64,000 nt of DNA from JADHMP01 sp016779985. GTDB lineage: Bacteria; Bacteroidota; Bacteroidia; Flavobacteriales; Flavobacteriaceae. The translations under genes and the position numbers were made by a program. Below, piece after piece: positions 7,719-16,963 of this stretch. Location of the stretch: NCBI GenBank assembly GCA_016779985.1, contig JADHMP010000010.1:20116-84115 (forward strand), in the 5' to 3' direction. The number at the start of each line of letters is the position of its first letter. Position 1 is the first letter of the stretch. A model generated the notes under the pieces. The model had not been told where the DNA came from and made no database searches. It was given only the letters and a program-made list of their open reading frames with translations.

Positions 7719-9140
7719 ATGAACCGCTCAGCCATTTCGGCTTTTTTAGAAAAAAACTTTGGATTTGTCCCCACAGCGTCCCAAGAAGCTTGGTTTCCTG
7801 CCATTGCTGCTTTTTTAGCCAATCAAGAAAACAATTCAGTCTTTATTTTTAAAGGCTACGCAGGAACCGGAAAGACAACCCTTGTTGCCTATTTGGTGCA
7901 ACACCTTCAAACTCTTCGATTTAAATGGGTTTTAATGGCACCAACTGGCAGAGCAGCAAAAATTTTATCACACTATGCTGGTCAGAAAGCTTTTACTATT
8001 CACAAGCAAATATATTTTCCAAAAAGTAATAGTAGGGGAGGCATTCAATTTCAATTGAAACCCAATAGATTTACAAAAACAATTTTTATTGTTGACGAAG
8101 CTTCGATGATAGGAGATGATGCGCAACAATCAAAATTATTTGAAAATGGCTCCTTATTAGAAGATTTGGTGCATTATGTTCGGCAGGGTAAAGATTGTAA
8201 ACTCCTTTTTGTGGGTGATACCGCTCAATTGCCTCCCGTACATTTAGATAGAAGCCCAGCTCTAGATGAGGTTACTATGGAAAAGTTTTATTTTGATGAA
8301 GTCTTTTGTACAGAACTTTCTGAAGTTGTTCGACAAGCTAAAGACTCAGGTATCTTATATAATGCTACCAAAATACGAGAACAAATAAATCGAGAATTTT
8401 TTGAAGCTTTTGAATTTGAGCTTTCTCCTTTTGATGATGTGATACGTTTAGAAAGTGGAGAGGAAATATTAGAAGCTCTTCAAGAGTCTTATGATGAGGT
8501 GGGAAAAGAGGATTCGGCAGTCATCGTTAGATCCAATAAAAGGGCTACTCTATATAATAAAAATATTCGAAACCGCATTTTATTTTTGGAACATCACCTA
8601 GCAGTTGGAGACCAATTGATGGTTGTTAAGAATAACTACTTTTGGTTAAGTGCTGACTCACAACCAGGATTTATTGCCAATGGAGATTTAATTGCAATTA
8701 CAGCCATTCATAAGTATAAATCACTGTATGGTTTTTCATTTGCAGAAGTAAGTGTTAAGTTGGTTGATTATCCAGAAGAGCCTTCTTTTGAAACCACTCT
8801 TTTATTAGATACTTTAGAAAATGATCATGCTTCTCTCACTTATGAAAAATCGCAAGAATTATATCAAGCAGTTCTTGAAGATTATGCCGACATAAAATCT
8901 AAATATAAAAAACTATTAAAAGTCAAGAAGAATCCTTTTTTCAATGCACTTCAGGTTAAATATTCTTATGCGATCACTTGTCACAAATCTCAAGGGGGCC
9001 AATGGAAAAGAGTGTTTATTGAGCAACCCTACTTACCCGAGGGTATGGATAAAGATTTTTTCAGATGGTTATACACTGCCTTGACACGTGCTAAAGAAAG
9101 AGTATATTTGGTGGGATTTTCAAAATCTTATTTTAATTAG
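7719..9140 (+). CDS. RecD-like superfamily 1 DNA helicase/ATPase
   Basis: Probable 5'-3' SF1B helicase. The 473 residues contain Walker A GYAGTGKT (46-53), APTGRAAKIL (motif Ia), IFIVDEASMIGDD (Walker B), FVGDTAQLPPV (motif III), and in the C-terminal half the UvrD-like YAITCHKSQGGQW and WLYTALTRAKERVYLVG (motifs V and VI). There are no RecBC partners or N-terminal RecD domains, so it belongs to the short RecD-like family common in Bacteroidota. It starts at ATG; kdsB follows within six bases and is likely co-transcribed. Substrate and pathway are not shown. Confidence 0.9.
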   Translation: MNRSAISAFLEKNFGFVPTASQEAWFPAIAAFLANQENNSVFIFKGYAGTGKTTLVAYLVQHLQTLRFKWVLMAPTGRAAKILSHYAGQKAFTIHKQIYFPKSNSRGGIQFQLKPNRFTKTIFIVDEASMIGDDAQQSKLFENGSLLEDLVHYVRQGKDCKLLFVGDTAQLPPVHLDRSPALDEVTMEKFYFDEVFCTELSEVVRQAKDSGILYNATKIREQINREFFEAFEFELSPFDDVIRLESGEEILEALQESYDEVGKEDSAVIVRSNKRATLYNKNIRNRILFLEHHLAVGDQLMVVKNNYFWLSADSQPGFIANGDLIAITAIHKYKSLYGFSFAEVSVKLVDYPEEPSFETTLLLDTLENDHASLTYEKSQELYQAVLEDYADIKSKYKKLLKVKKNPFFNALQVKYSYAITCHKSQGGQWKRVFIEQPYLPEGMDKDFFRWLYTALTRAKERVYLVGFSKSYFN

Positions 9141-9145
9141 AAATT

Positions 9146-9883
9146 TTGCGTGTTGTAGCTTTAATTCCAGCCCGATATGATGCCCAGCGTTTTCCAGGCA
9201 AACTGATGGAAGCTTTGGGGTCTAACACTGTCATTGGACAAACCTACACGGCAGCAGTAGAGTCAGCTCTTTTTGATAAAGTGGTGGTAGTTACTGATAG
9301 TGAGCGCATTGCCAATCATCTCAATGAAATTGGAGGAAATGTGCTCTTAAGAAAAGAAGAGCATGCTTGTGGAAGTGATCGTATTGCAGCAGTTGCTCAC
9401 GAATTTGAGGCTGATATTTTTCTAAATATTCAAGGAGATGAACCCTTTTTAGACACCGACAGCTTAAAGGCTTTGTTGGCTGTCTTTAAAAATGATCCAA
9501 ACCAAGAAATTGCTTTGGCTTCTCTTATGAACCTTATTGTTGATGCTAACGAAATTGAAGATCCAAATGTGGTTAAAGTAATAGTTAACAAAAAAAACCA
9601 GGCACTATATTTCTCTCGTTATCCGATTCCTTACAACAGAAATACTGAAAACTCGCCTAAGCGTTTTAAACACCGAGGCGTATATGCCTTCAGAAAAGAC
9701 GCTTTAGTTTCATTTAGTCAACATGAAGTTACCCCTCTTGAAGAGTCAGAAAAAATTGAATGTATTCGATTTCTTGAAATGGGACAGCGAATACAAATGA
9801 TAGAGACCACAAGAGAAGGAATTGGAATTGATACACCAAAGGATTTGCAAAGGGCCAGAAAAATAAGCCATAAAAAAGATTGA
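9146..9883 (+). CDS. kdsB: 3-deoxy-manno-octulosonate cytidylyltransferase (CMP-KDO synthetase)
   Basis: Activates KDO with CTP for the inner core of lipopolysaccharide, in the cytoplasm. The 245 residues match full-length KdsB: N-terminal ALIPARYDAQRFPGK (nucleotide loop), VVVTDS, CGSDRIA, and NIQGDEPF. The only plausible start is TTG at 9146; in-frame stops lie just upstream, no ATG precedes the conserved first strand, and an ATT at 9143 is the only other choice. It lies five bases after the helicase stop and its own stop (TGA 9881-9883) directly abuts the acyltransferase ATG. Confidence 0.95.
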   Translation: MRVVALIPARYDAQRFPGKLMEALGSNTVIGQTYTAAVESALFDKVVVVTDSERIANHLNEIGGNVLLRKEEHACGSDRIAAVAHEFEADIFLNIQGDEPFLDTDSLKALLAVFKNDPNQEIALASLMNLIVDANEIEDPNVVKVIVNKKNQALYFSRYPIPYNRNTENSPKRFKHRGVYAFRKDALVSFSQHEVTPLEESEKIECIRFLEMGQRIQMIETTREGIGIDTPKDLQRARKISHKKD

Positions 9884-10423
9884 ATGAGGTCACAATTTTC
9901 GAGATGGTTTTATTTTAAATTTTTGGGGTGGAAACTCATTGGAAGTTTACCTGATCTAAAAAAATATCTAATTATTGTTGTGCCACACACTAGCTGGCGT
10001 GATTTTTTTGTAGGCCTTTTAGTGAGAAGTATATTAAAAGAAAAACTAAATTTCGTGGGTAAAAAAGAACTTTTTGGCCCATTAACAGGTTGGTTTTTCA
10101 AAGGGTTAGGCGGTGCACCAATTGACCGGTCAGGAAATAAAAATACGGTTGATGCAATTGTATCCCTTTATCAACAAAGAGACTACTTCAGGTTGGCTCT
10201 GGCACCAGAGGGTACTAGAAAAAAAGTAGACCAGTGGCGCACTGGTTTTTATCATATTGCTAAAAAACTTAATATCCCAATAGTTCCAGTGGCTTTCGAT
10301 TATTCAAAAAGAAGAGTGACCATTTTTAATGCCTATTCTATGCTTGAGGAGCAGGAAAAAGATTTTAAGAATTTAAAAGCTTATTTTGAAGGAGTTAAAG
10401 GGTATCATCCAGAGCGGAGCTAA
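9884..10423 (+). CDS. PlsC-type lysophospholipid acyltransferase
   Basis: Member of the 1-acylglycerol-3-phosphate acyltransferase family, transferring a fatty acid to a lysophospholipid or related acceptor at the inner membrane. The catalytic H-x4-D is HTSWRD (His35, Asp40), and the acceptor-binding motif EGTR is at 109-112 with APIDR (78-82) between them. At 179 residues it is short, without the N-terminal membrane helices of PlsC. It directly follows kdsB. The acceptor is unknown; the kdsB context hints at envelope lipid synthesis. Confidence 0.85.
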   Translation: MRSQFSRWFYFKFLGWKLIGSLPDLKKYLIIVVPHTSWRDFFVGLLVRSILKEKLNFVGKKELFGPLTGWFFKGLGGAPIDRSGNKNTVDAIVSLYQQRDYFRLALAPEGTRKKVDQWRTGFYHIAKKLNIPIVPVAFDYSKRRVTIFNAYSMLEEQEKDFKNLKAYFEGVKGYHPERS

Positions 10424-10431
10424 ATGACCAT

Positions 10432-11139
10432 TTATTCCATGGTGTGGTTCACATTTTGGACATCTTCGTCTTGCTCAATTTTTTCTAAAAGTTTTTCAAG
10501 TTCTTCCTGTTGTTCAAGTGATATTTTTTTTGTTACCCGAGGTATCCGATCAAATCCAGAAGACAAGATTTCTAAGTTTCTATTTTCTAATTCTTTTTGA
10601 ACCGCCCCAAACTTTTCAAAAGGAGCATAGAGCAATAGACCATCTTCATCAACAAAAACTTCTTCAACACCATAGTCTATGAATTCAAGTTCTATTTCTT
10701 CTGGATCAAGACCCTCAGAAGGAATTCTAAAATTACACGTGTGATCAAACATAAATTCCACAGAACCTGTTGTTCCAAGGGTACCATTGGCCTTATTAAA
10801 ATAGCTTCTGATGTTTGCCACCGTGCGGTTATTGTTGTTAGTTGCTGTTTCAACTAAAATGGCAATTCCATGTGGACCATACCCTTCAAATAATATCTCT
10901 TTATAATTCTCGGTAGCTTTATCACTTGCTTTTTTAATGGCACGCTCCACATTATCTTTAGGCATGTTTGCAGCCTTTGCATTTTGAATGACTGCTCTTA
11001 AGCGTGCATTATTGCCTGGGTCTGGGCCTCCTTCTTTGACGGCTATGACAATATCTTTTCCAATGCGTGTAAATATTTTGGCCATTGCAGACCATCGTTT
11101 CATTTTTCTTGCTTTACGAAATTCAAATGCTCTTCCCAT
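10432..11139 (-). CDS. YebC/PmpR family DNA-binding protein
   Basis: Widespread three-domain protein; some members regulate transcription, and related ones (TACO1, YeeN) aid translation of difficult sequences. The 235 residues have the family start MGRAFEFRKARKMKRW, NARLRAVIQNAKAANMPKDNVERAIKKA, the glycine-rich FEGYGPHGIAILVE and the NNRTVANIRSYFNKANGTLG segment. It starts at ATG and ends nine bases from the convergent acyltransferase gene. Which of the family roles it plays is not visible. Confidence 0.92.
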   Translation of the reverse strand: MGRAFEFRKARKMKRWSAMAKIFTRIGKDIVIAVKEGGPDPGNNARLRAVIQNAKAANMPKDNVERAIKKASDKATENYKEILFEGYGPHGIAILVETATNNNNRTVANIRSYFNKANGTLGTTGSVEFMFDHTCNFRIPSEGLDPEEIELEFIDYGVEEVFVDEDGLLLYAPFEKFGAVQKELENRNLEILSSGFDRIPRVTKKISLEQQEELEKLLEKIEQDEDVQNVNHTME

Positions 11140-11171
11140 GGATTGGATTTAGTGTCAAAAGTAAAAAAAAA

Positions 11172-12002
11172 TCACAAGGGCTTTTTTGTGTTTAAAATGT
11201 TGCAGTCATTCAACACATCGCTATAAGAGAGGAGTAGGTGATTAGGGAGTTTATTCTCTTTGGGCAAAGTGGCTAAATAGCGCATTTGATTTGAAGTAAA
11301 CACTTGTTTAAATCGTCCAGCTTTTTTATGTCGTCCATTTATTAGGAGTTGAACAAATTCATAATGCGAAATCAGATCTGAACTTCCCAAATGATAAATT
11401 CCAGTTTTTTTTTGATTGATGATATAATGAATTTGTTGTGAAAGTCTGGAGTCGCTGTTTACGTTGATGATTGTGTTGGGAAAAACTTCGATGGGCGCTC
11501 CAGCTACTATAGCCTTATCAAATGCTACAACCCTTGGTGCTTGTTTGCCGAAAATCATTGGGAGGCGCGCGATTACATATTTTCCGATAGGAAGCCGCAT
11601 GATTTGATTCTCAATTTTGATTTTTATTTTACCATAAACACTCTCTGAAAAGGTTTTGTCATACTCATAGGAGGGGTAGTGTCTAAAGGTATCGAACACA
11701 TTGGCGGAGGATAAAAACAAAATTCTTGAGTTGTGTTTTTTCACATAGTCACAAAGTAGATTATGAGCATCAATTTGAGTGTCAAAATCACCCCGAAGAG
11801 CGGAGATAATAAGTTTGGGTTTAACCTCGCGTAAAAGAGCGCTTAATTCTTCATTTTCAAGATCAAGAGGATAAAAATTTTGATTTTTTCTAAAACCCTT
11901 AGCAGTATAGTAGGTTGCTTTTACTTCAAAAAAAGGAGCTAATTCTTTATATAGCGTATGACCAATAAAACCGCTCCCTCCTAAAATTAAAATCGGTTTC
12001 AA
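11172..12002 (-). CDS. RmlD-like NAD(P)-dependent sugar reductase (SDR family)
   Basis: Extended short-chain dehydrogenase with the N-terminal nucleotide-binding GGSGFIGHTL (8-17), an SSANVF motif (about 99-104) and an S/Y-x3-K type site (YGKIKIKIE, about 125). The architecture is that of dTDP-4-dehydrorhamnose reductase. At 276 residues it is slightly short. Its ATG overlaps the gcvT stop by four bases, so it is coupled to gcvT although no functional link is apparent. The exact substrate cannot be read from the sequence. Confidence 0.75.
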   Translation of the reverse strand: MKPILILGGSGFIGHTLYKELAPFFEVKATYYTAKGFRKNQNFYPLDLENEELSALLREVKPKLIISALRGDFDTQIDAHNLLCDYVKKHNSRILFLSSANVFDTFRHYPSYEYDKTFSESVYGKIKIKIENQIMRLPIGKYVIARLPMIFGKQAPRVVAFDKAIVAGAPIEVFPNTIINVNSDSRLSQQIHYIINQKKTGIYHLGSSDLISHYEFVQLLINGRHKKAGRFKQVFTSNQMRYLATLPKENKLPNHLLLSYSDVLNDCNILNTKKPL

Positions 12003-13078
12003 AGAGTGGGTTTTAGAAAGGGTGGATTAACAATTTTTGCAGAGACAAATTTAGTTCTAATCTTTATCAACACATTGTGGTCAACTTTAGCATTTTCTTT
12101 TTCTATATAAGCCAAACCGATACCACATTGTAAACTTGGAGATTGTGTTCCTGAGGTAATCTTTCCAATTGGTTTTTCAGTTAAATCAAAAACCTCATAT
12201 TCACTGCGCGGAATTCCTCTTTCAAGCAATTGAAGTCCAACTAATTTTTGTGGTGTTCCATTTTCTTTTTGATTTTGTAAAATGCTTGCTCCTATACATT
12301 GCGTTTCTGGTTTTGTAACCCAACCCAATCCTGCTGCTATAGGAGAGCTATTGTCATTCAATTCATTTCCATAAAGACAATATCCCATTTCTAATCTCAA
12401 CGTATCTCTCGCTGCTAGACCGATTGGTTTTGCCCCAATTGTCAATATTTCGTTCCAAATGGTTGAAGCATATTTTTTATCAAAATAGAGTTCTACACCT
12501 CCTGAACCCGTATAACCAGTATTTGCAATTACTACAGACTCACAGTCTGCAAAAGTACCCTGCTGGTGTGAATAGTATGCAATCTCTTTTAGAGACACAT
12601 CAGTCAGAGATTGGAGTGATTCAATTGCTTTTGGACCCTGAACCGCAAGAAGAATGGTCTTGTCAGAAAGATCTTCCAGCTGAACGTCAAACCCTTTTTT
12701 TTGCTGTTCCAACCATTTCCAATCCTTTTCAATATTGGCTGCATTGACCACAAGCATATAGTCGTTTGGACTTAACTGATAGACGATTAAATCGTCTATC
12801 ACACCTCCAGTTTCATTAGGAAAGAAATTATATTGTGCCTTGCCTGGTTTTAATTTGGTAATGTCATTGCTGCAAACCCGTTGTAAAAATGCCAATGCAT
12901 CAAGCCCACTAATTTTAAATTCGCCCATATGTGAGACATCAAAAACGCCGAACTCATTCCTAACAGATAGATGCTCCTTAGTGACTCCTTCATACTGAAC
13001 AGGCATTTCGAACCCAGCAAAAGGAACTATTTTTGCGCCTAACTTTAAATGCTCATTGTAAAGTGGTGTTTTTTTCAT
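11999..13078 (-). CDS. gcvT: aminomethyltransferase (glycine cleavage system T protein)
   Basis: T protein of the glycine cleavage complex, which moves the aminomethyl carbon from lipoyl-H protein to tetrahydrofolate. The 359 residues start KKTPLYNEHLKLGAKIVPFAGFEMPVQY and carry GVFDVSHMGE, the folate-site VQGPKA and the C-terminal AARDTLRLEMGYCLYGNEL. I chose the ATG at 13078; the ten residues upstream to 13108 are not family-like. It is divergent from the aminopeptidase gene across 42 bases, so the two promoters must be packed together. No gcvH or gcvP is nearby. Confidence 0.95.
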   Translation of the reverse strand: MKKTPLYNEHLKLGAKIVPFAGFEMPVQYEGVTKEHLSVRNEFGVFDVSHMGEFKISGLDALAFLQRVCSNDITKLKPGKAQYNFFPNETGGVIDDLIVYQLSPNDYMLVVNAANIEKDWKWLEQQKKGFDVQLEDLSDKTILLAVQGPKAIESLQSLTDVSLKEIAYYSHQQGTFADCESVVIANTGYTGSGGVELYFDKKYASTIWNEILTIGAKPIGLAARDTLRLEMGYCLYGNELNDNSSPIAAGLGWVTKPETQCIGASILQNQKENGTPQKLVGLQLLERGIPRSEYEVFDLTEKPIGKITSGTQSPSLQCGIGLAYIEKENAKVDHNVLIKIRTKFVSAKIVNPPFLKPTL

Positions 13079-13120
13079 ATGTTGCGTTAATCTTGACTTT
13101 AAAAACAAATAATCTTGCTC

Positions 13121-14734
13121 ATGGCTAAAAATTTATTATCTACAATTCTACTTTTATTAGTCTCATTTATTTCCTCGGCGGTATGGGGACAAAATTCGGG
13201 ACTTTCCCCTGAATTTCATAAAATTAAACGAAAAGAATTGAGAGAAAAAATGCCTACTAATAGTGTTGCTGTTTTCTTTTCTTCCCCTGTGAGAAATAGA
13301 GCCAATGATGTTGATTATATCTATCATCCTGATCCTAATTTTTACTATTTGTCTGGATGGGAAGAACCTCATGCAGTTTTATTGATTTATAAATCTCCTC
13401 AACAAGATGATGCCGGAATCTATTTAGATAAAATATATGTTCGAGAACGCAATGCATACAGAGAAATGTGGGACGGCAGAAGAAAAGGAATTGCTGGAGC
13501 CTCAACAATGGGCTATGACCGTGTTGCTGAAAGAAGCTTATTTAAGAATGATGCACATCATTTTGAGACTTTCGACAAGGTTCTCTTTTTTAATTTTGAG
13601 AATGACGTAAAAGATTTCAAAAATGATTCCAATGATCTTTTTGATTTGCAGCAAACTTTTAAAGACAAAATAAACTTTCCTCAAAATTTTGACGGACAGC
13701 GTTATGAACTCTACTCACAAATTAGGGATGTTGCCCCAGAGGATGCAGATGAACTAAAAGATCAATTAGGGTATTATTTGAGACAAGACCAGAGTTTAAA
13801 AGAAGATCCAATCATAAAATCTTTTTTAGAGGAGAAAGAAAACCTTTCAGTTGAATTGCAAAAAAAGGCAGACTTAGAAGTAGCTCCTTTTAATTATGAT
13901 TTGAAAGTACTAAAAAGATATATGGCTGAACTAAGAGAAATTAAAACCCAAATTGAGGTAAGCTTGATTAGAAAAGCGGTTAGAATTTCTGCCCAGGGCC
14001 AAAGAGAAGTAATGAAAGCGTTGCATGCTGAGATGACAGAAAGAGAAGTGCAAGGAATTCATCAGTATGTTTTTAAAAAATATGGTGCTGCCCATGAAGG
14101 CTATCCTTCTATTGTTGGTGCTGGACACAACGGATGTGTTCTGCACTACATTACCAACGATAAAGAAAATATAAACAATCAGCTTATTTTGATGGATTTA
14201 GGAGCAGAATATAAAGGATATACGGCAGATGTCACCCGGACAGTGCCCGTTACAGGAAAATTCACTCAACCCCAAAAGGAGTTATATAAGATTGTATATG
14301 CTTCACAACAAGCAGGTATCAAAGCAGCCCAAGTAGGAGCTGATTTTAAGGAGATTAGAGAGGCCTGCTATCAAGTTGTCAAAAACGGTCTTTTGGAATT
14401 AGGATTGATTGACAAACCAGAAGATTTTAGACGGTATTTACCTCATGGTGTAGCGCATCATATTGGGCTAGATGTGCATGACCCTGGTTTGTATGAAAAA
14501 TTAGCTGAAAATATGATTATCACTGTAGAGCCAGGAATTTATGTTCCCAAAGACAGCCCTTGTGATCCAAAATATTGGGATATTGGAATACGTATTGAAG
14601 ATGATGTTTTAATTACCAAAGAAGGACCAATTACACTATCTGACGAGGCGCCAAGAAAGTGGGATGAGATTGAAGCATTGATGGCAGAATCAAGTCCTCT
14701 TGATAACTTTGTTTTGCCAGAAATTGAGGATTAG
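13121..14734 (+). CDS. secreted aminopeptidase P family protein (M24B)
   Basis: Di-metal Xaa-Pro aminopeptidase removing N-terminal residues ahead of proline. The 537 residues begin with a signal peptide (hydrophobic core LLSTILLLLVSFISSAVWGQ), so it acts in the periplasm or outside. An N-terminal AMP_N domain with PDPNFYYLSGWEEPHAVL is followed by the M24 domain with metal ligands in DLGAEYKGYTADVTRT, HGVAHHIGLDVHD, VEPGIYV and IRIEDDVLIT. The start is ATG 13121; TTG 13115 is less likely. It is convergent with thrC (four-base overlap). Confidence 0.93.
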   Translation: MAKNLLSTILLLLVSFISSAVWGQNSGLSPEFHKIKRKELREKMPTNSVAVFFSSPVRNRANDVDYIYHPDPNFYYLSGWEEPHAVLLIYKSPQQDDAGIYLDKIYVRERNAYREMWDGRRKGIAGASTMGYDRVAERSLFKNDAHHFETFDKVLFFNFENDVKDFKNDSNDLFDLQQTFKDKINFPQNFDGQRYELYSQIRDVAPEDADELKDQLGYYLRQDQSLKEDPIIKSFLEEKENLSVELQKKADLEVAPFNYDLKVLKRYMAELREIKTQIEVSLIRKAVRISAQGQREVMKALHAEMTEREVQGIHQYVFKKYGAAHEGYPSIVGAGHNGCVLHYITNDKENINNQLILMDLGAEYKGYTADVTRTVPVTGKFTQPQKELYKIVYASQQAGIKAAQVGADFKEIREACYQVVKNGLLELGLIDKPEDFRRYLPHGVAHHIGLDVHDPGLYEKLAENMIITVEPGIYVPKDSPCDPKYWDIGIRIEDDVLITKEGPITLSDEAPRKWDEIEALMAESSPLDNFVLPEIED

Positions 14735-16035
14735 CGTGACAGCAAGAAATCTTTTACTTCTTTATAGTCTGCAACAGGATAACTTTCTTTTTCTCGATTT
14801 ATAATATTCTTGATCTGATCTGGTAGTTCTATTTTGGTTTTCAGAGTGGATTCAACCGTGTCTAGAAATTTGATGGGGTGGGCAGTTTCCATAAAAACAC
14901 CATAAAAATGTTCATTTTCAAAATCATTCAAGAATTTTTTTAAGCCCAAATAACCAACAGCCCCATGAGGATCTGCAACATAATTTGCGGTGTCATAGAT
15001 TTCCTTAATTGCCTTTCTGGTAGAAGTGTCAGTAAAACGGTAGGCTTTGAATTCTTTTTTCATTTTGTGAAAATCATTATTAAATAATTTTTCAATCCTT
15101 ATGAAATTGCTTGGATCACCTACGTCCATGGCATTTGAAATAGTCTGCTTAGACGTTTTGGGTGTATAAATACCTTCTTCTAAAAATACCGGAACGGTGT
15201 CATTTATGTTTGTACATGCAACAAATTGATCTATAGGCAGGCCCATTTTTTGTGCCAAAAGACCAGCACAAATATTTCCAAAGTTTCCACTGGGTACGGC
15301 AACTGCAATTTTTTGTTGTCTGGCTTTTAATTCCTTATAAACAAAGAAATAATAAAACATTTGTGGAAGCCACCTAGCCACATTGATTGAGTTGGCTGAA
15401 GTCAATTGAATCTCATCTTTTATTTGAGGATCAATAAATGCACTTTTCACCATGTCTTGACAATCATCAAATGTTCCGTCTACTTCTAAAGCAGAAATAT
15501 TTTTACCTAAGGTGGTTAACTGCTTTTCTTGAATTTCACTTACTTTTCCTTTGGGGTAAAGAATGACAACATCTATCCCTGGGACATTATAAAAACCATC
15601 AGCTACTGCACCCCCCGTATCACCAGAAGTAGCTACTAAAACAGTTATTTTTCTTTTTGAAGAAGTAATATTGAAACTTGACAAACAGCGCGCCATAAAT
15701 CGAGCCCCTACGTCTTTAAAAGCAAGAGTGGGCCCCTGAAATAATTCCAAAGTAGCAATTTGGTCTGTAATTGGAACAACAGGAAAGGGAAACTGAAGGG
15801 TGTCTTCTACAATAGTTCTCAGTTTTTGTTTACCGATAGCCTTACCTACAAAAGGTTGAATAGCTCGATAGGCAATCTCATAGTTTGAAAGGGTATTTAT
15901 TTCTTCAAAAAATGATTGAGGTAATGAAGGAATATCTTCTGGAAAATAGAGTCCTCTATCAGGAGCTAAACCTTGAATAACAGCTTTATCAAATGAAACA
16001 CTCTGAGAATTATAATTTAGACTGTAGAACTTCAT
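14731..16035 (-). CDS. thrC: threonine synthase
   Basis: PLP enzyme converting O-phosphohomoserine to threonine. The 434 residues contain GLYFPEDIP, the PLP-lysine segment QGPTLAFKDVGARF (Lys about 112), SGDTGGAVADGF and AVPSGNFGNICAGL. Its ATG overlaps the thrB stop by four bases. It is the last gene of thrA-thrB-thrC and its 3' end overlaps the convergent aminopeptidase gene by four bases. Confidence 0.96.
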   Translation of the reverse strand: MKFYSLNYNSQSVSFDKAVIQGLAPDRGLYFPEDIPSLPQSFFEEINTLSNYEIAYRAIQPFVGKAIGKQKLRTIVEDTLQFPFPVVPITDQIATLELFQGPTLAFKDVGARFMARCLSSFNITSSKRKITVLVATSGDTGGAVADGFYNVPGIDVVILYPKGKVSEIQEKQLTTLGKNISALEVDGTFDDCQDMVKSAFIDPQIKDEIQLTSANSINVARWLPQMFYYFFVYKELKARQQKIAVAVPSGNFGNICAGLLAQKMGLPIDQFVACTNINDTVPVFLEEGIYTPKTSKQTISNAMDVGDPSNFIRIEKLFNNDFHKMKKEFKAYRFTDTSTRKAIKEIYDTANYVADPHGAVGYLGLKKFLNDFENEHFYGVFMETAHPIKFLDTVESTLKTKIELPDQIKNIINREKESYPVADYKEVKDFLLSR

Positions 16036-16961
16036 CTTGATTCGAGAATTGTTATTCCAGAAGGATTTATAGGTGAAATGTGGAGATCTATCTCAATATC
16101 AATGTGTTTAGTGGCTTCAAGCATAGCTGCGCCAACTTTTTTGGCTTGTTCTTCTCCTTTAGATAAGGCGTAAATGGAGGGGCCTGACCCAGATATACCG
16201 CTTCCTAGAGCGCCGGCATGAAGTGCACTACTTCGAATTGTTTCAAATTCAGGAATAAGCATGGCACGAACAGGTTCGATGACTTTATCAATCATAGCTC
16301 TAGAGAGCAGCTGATAGTCGTCTGTATATAAGGCGCTTATAAAGGCACCCAAATTGCCCCATTGTTGAATGGCTTGTTTGAGTCTAATATTTTTTTTCAG
16401 AATGGCTCTCGCATGTGCTGTTTTTAATTCAACCTTTGGGTGAAGAAGGGTAGCAAAAAGTTCTTTTGGGTATGGGAGTTTGATGATGTCTAAACTATCA
16501 TTGCATCGAACTAATGTAAACCCGCCTAACAACACTGGTGCTAAATTGTCTGCATGCGCAGATCCACTGGCTAGTTTTTCTCCCTCCATAGCAAATTTGA
16601 CCAATTCATTTCTATTGTAGGGTTTTCCCATAAGCTCGTTGATAGCAAAAACAGCGCCTGCTGCACTGGCAGCACTGCTACCAATGCCGCTTCCAGGTTT
16701 AATTTTTTTATAAATATCAATGTCAAAACCAAATGGTACTGGATGGGCTTTAATGAGCGCGTTGGCTGCAACTCCTGCTACATTTTTGGTGGGGTCAAGG
16801 GGAAGGTCTTGTCCTTCAATTTTAGTGATTCGAACTCCTTTATGGTTAGATTTACGGACAACCATTTCATCTCCAATAGGCCCTAAACAAAATCCGAGTA
16901 CGTCAAATCCGCAAGAAACATTAGCAACACTAGCTGGCGAAAATATCCGAATACTCTCCAT
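16032..16961 (-). CDS. thrB: homoserine kinase
   Basis: GHMP-family kinase phosphorylating homoserine. The 309 residues show FSPASVANVSCGFDVLGF near the N-terminus, the ATP loop PGSGIGSSAASAAGAVFA (about 88-105) and the C-terminal GSGISGSGPSIYAL motif. It starts at ATG two bases after the thrA stop and overlaps thrC, so the three genes form one translation-coupled operon. Confidence 0.96.
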   Translation of the reverse strand: MESIRIFSPASVANVSCGFDVLGFCLGPIGDEMVVRKSNHKGVRITKIEGQDLPLDPTKNVAGVAANALIKAHPVPFGFDIDIYKKIKPGSGIGSSAASAAGAVFAINELMGKPYNRNELVKFAMEGEKLASGSAHADNLAPVLLGGFTLVRCNDSLDIIKLPYPKELFATLLHPKVELKTAHARAILKKNIRLKQAIQQWGNLGAFISALYTDDYQLLSRAMIDKVIEPVRAMLIPEFETIRSSALHAGALGSGISGSGPSIYALSKGEEQAKKVGAAMLEATKHIDIEIDLHISPINPSGITILESR

Positions 16962-16963
16962 AT

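Noticed and set aside
12424..12747. 107-residue plus-strand frame inside gcvT
   Set aside because: Antisense to a well-conserved gene; composition typical of a shadow frame.
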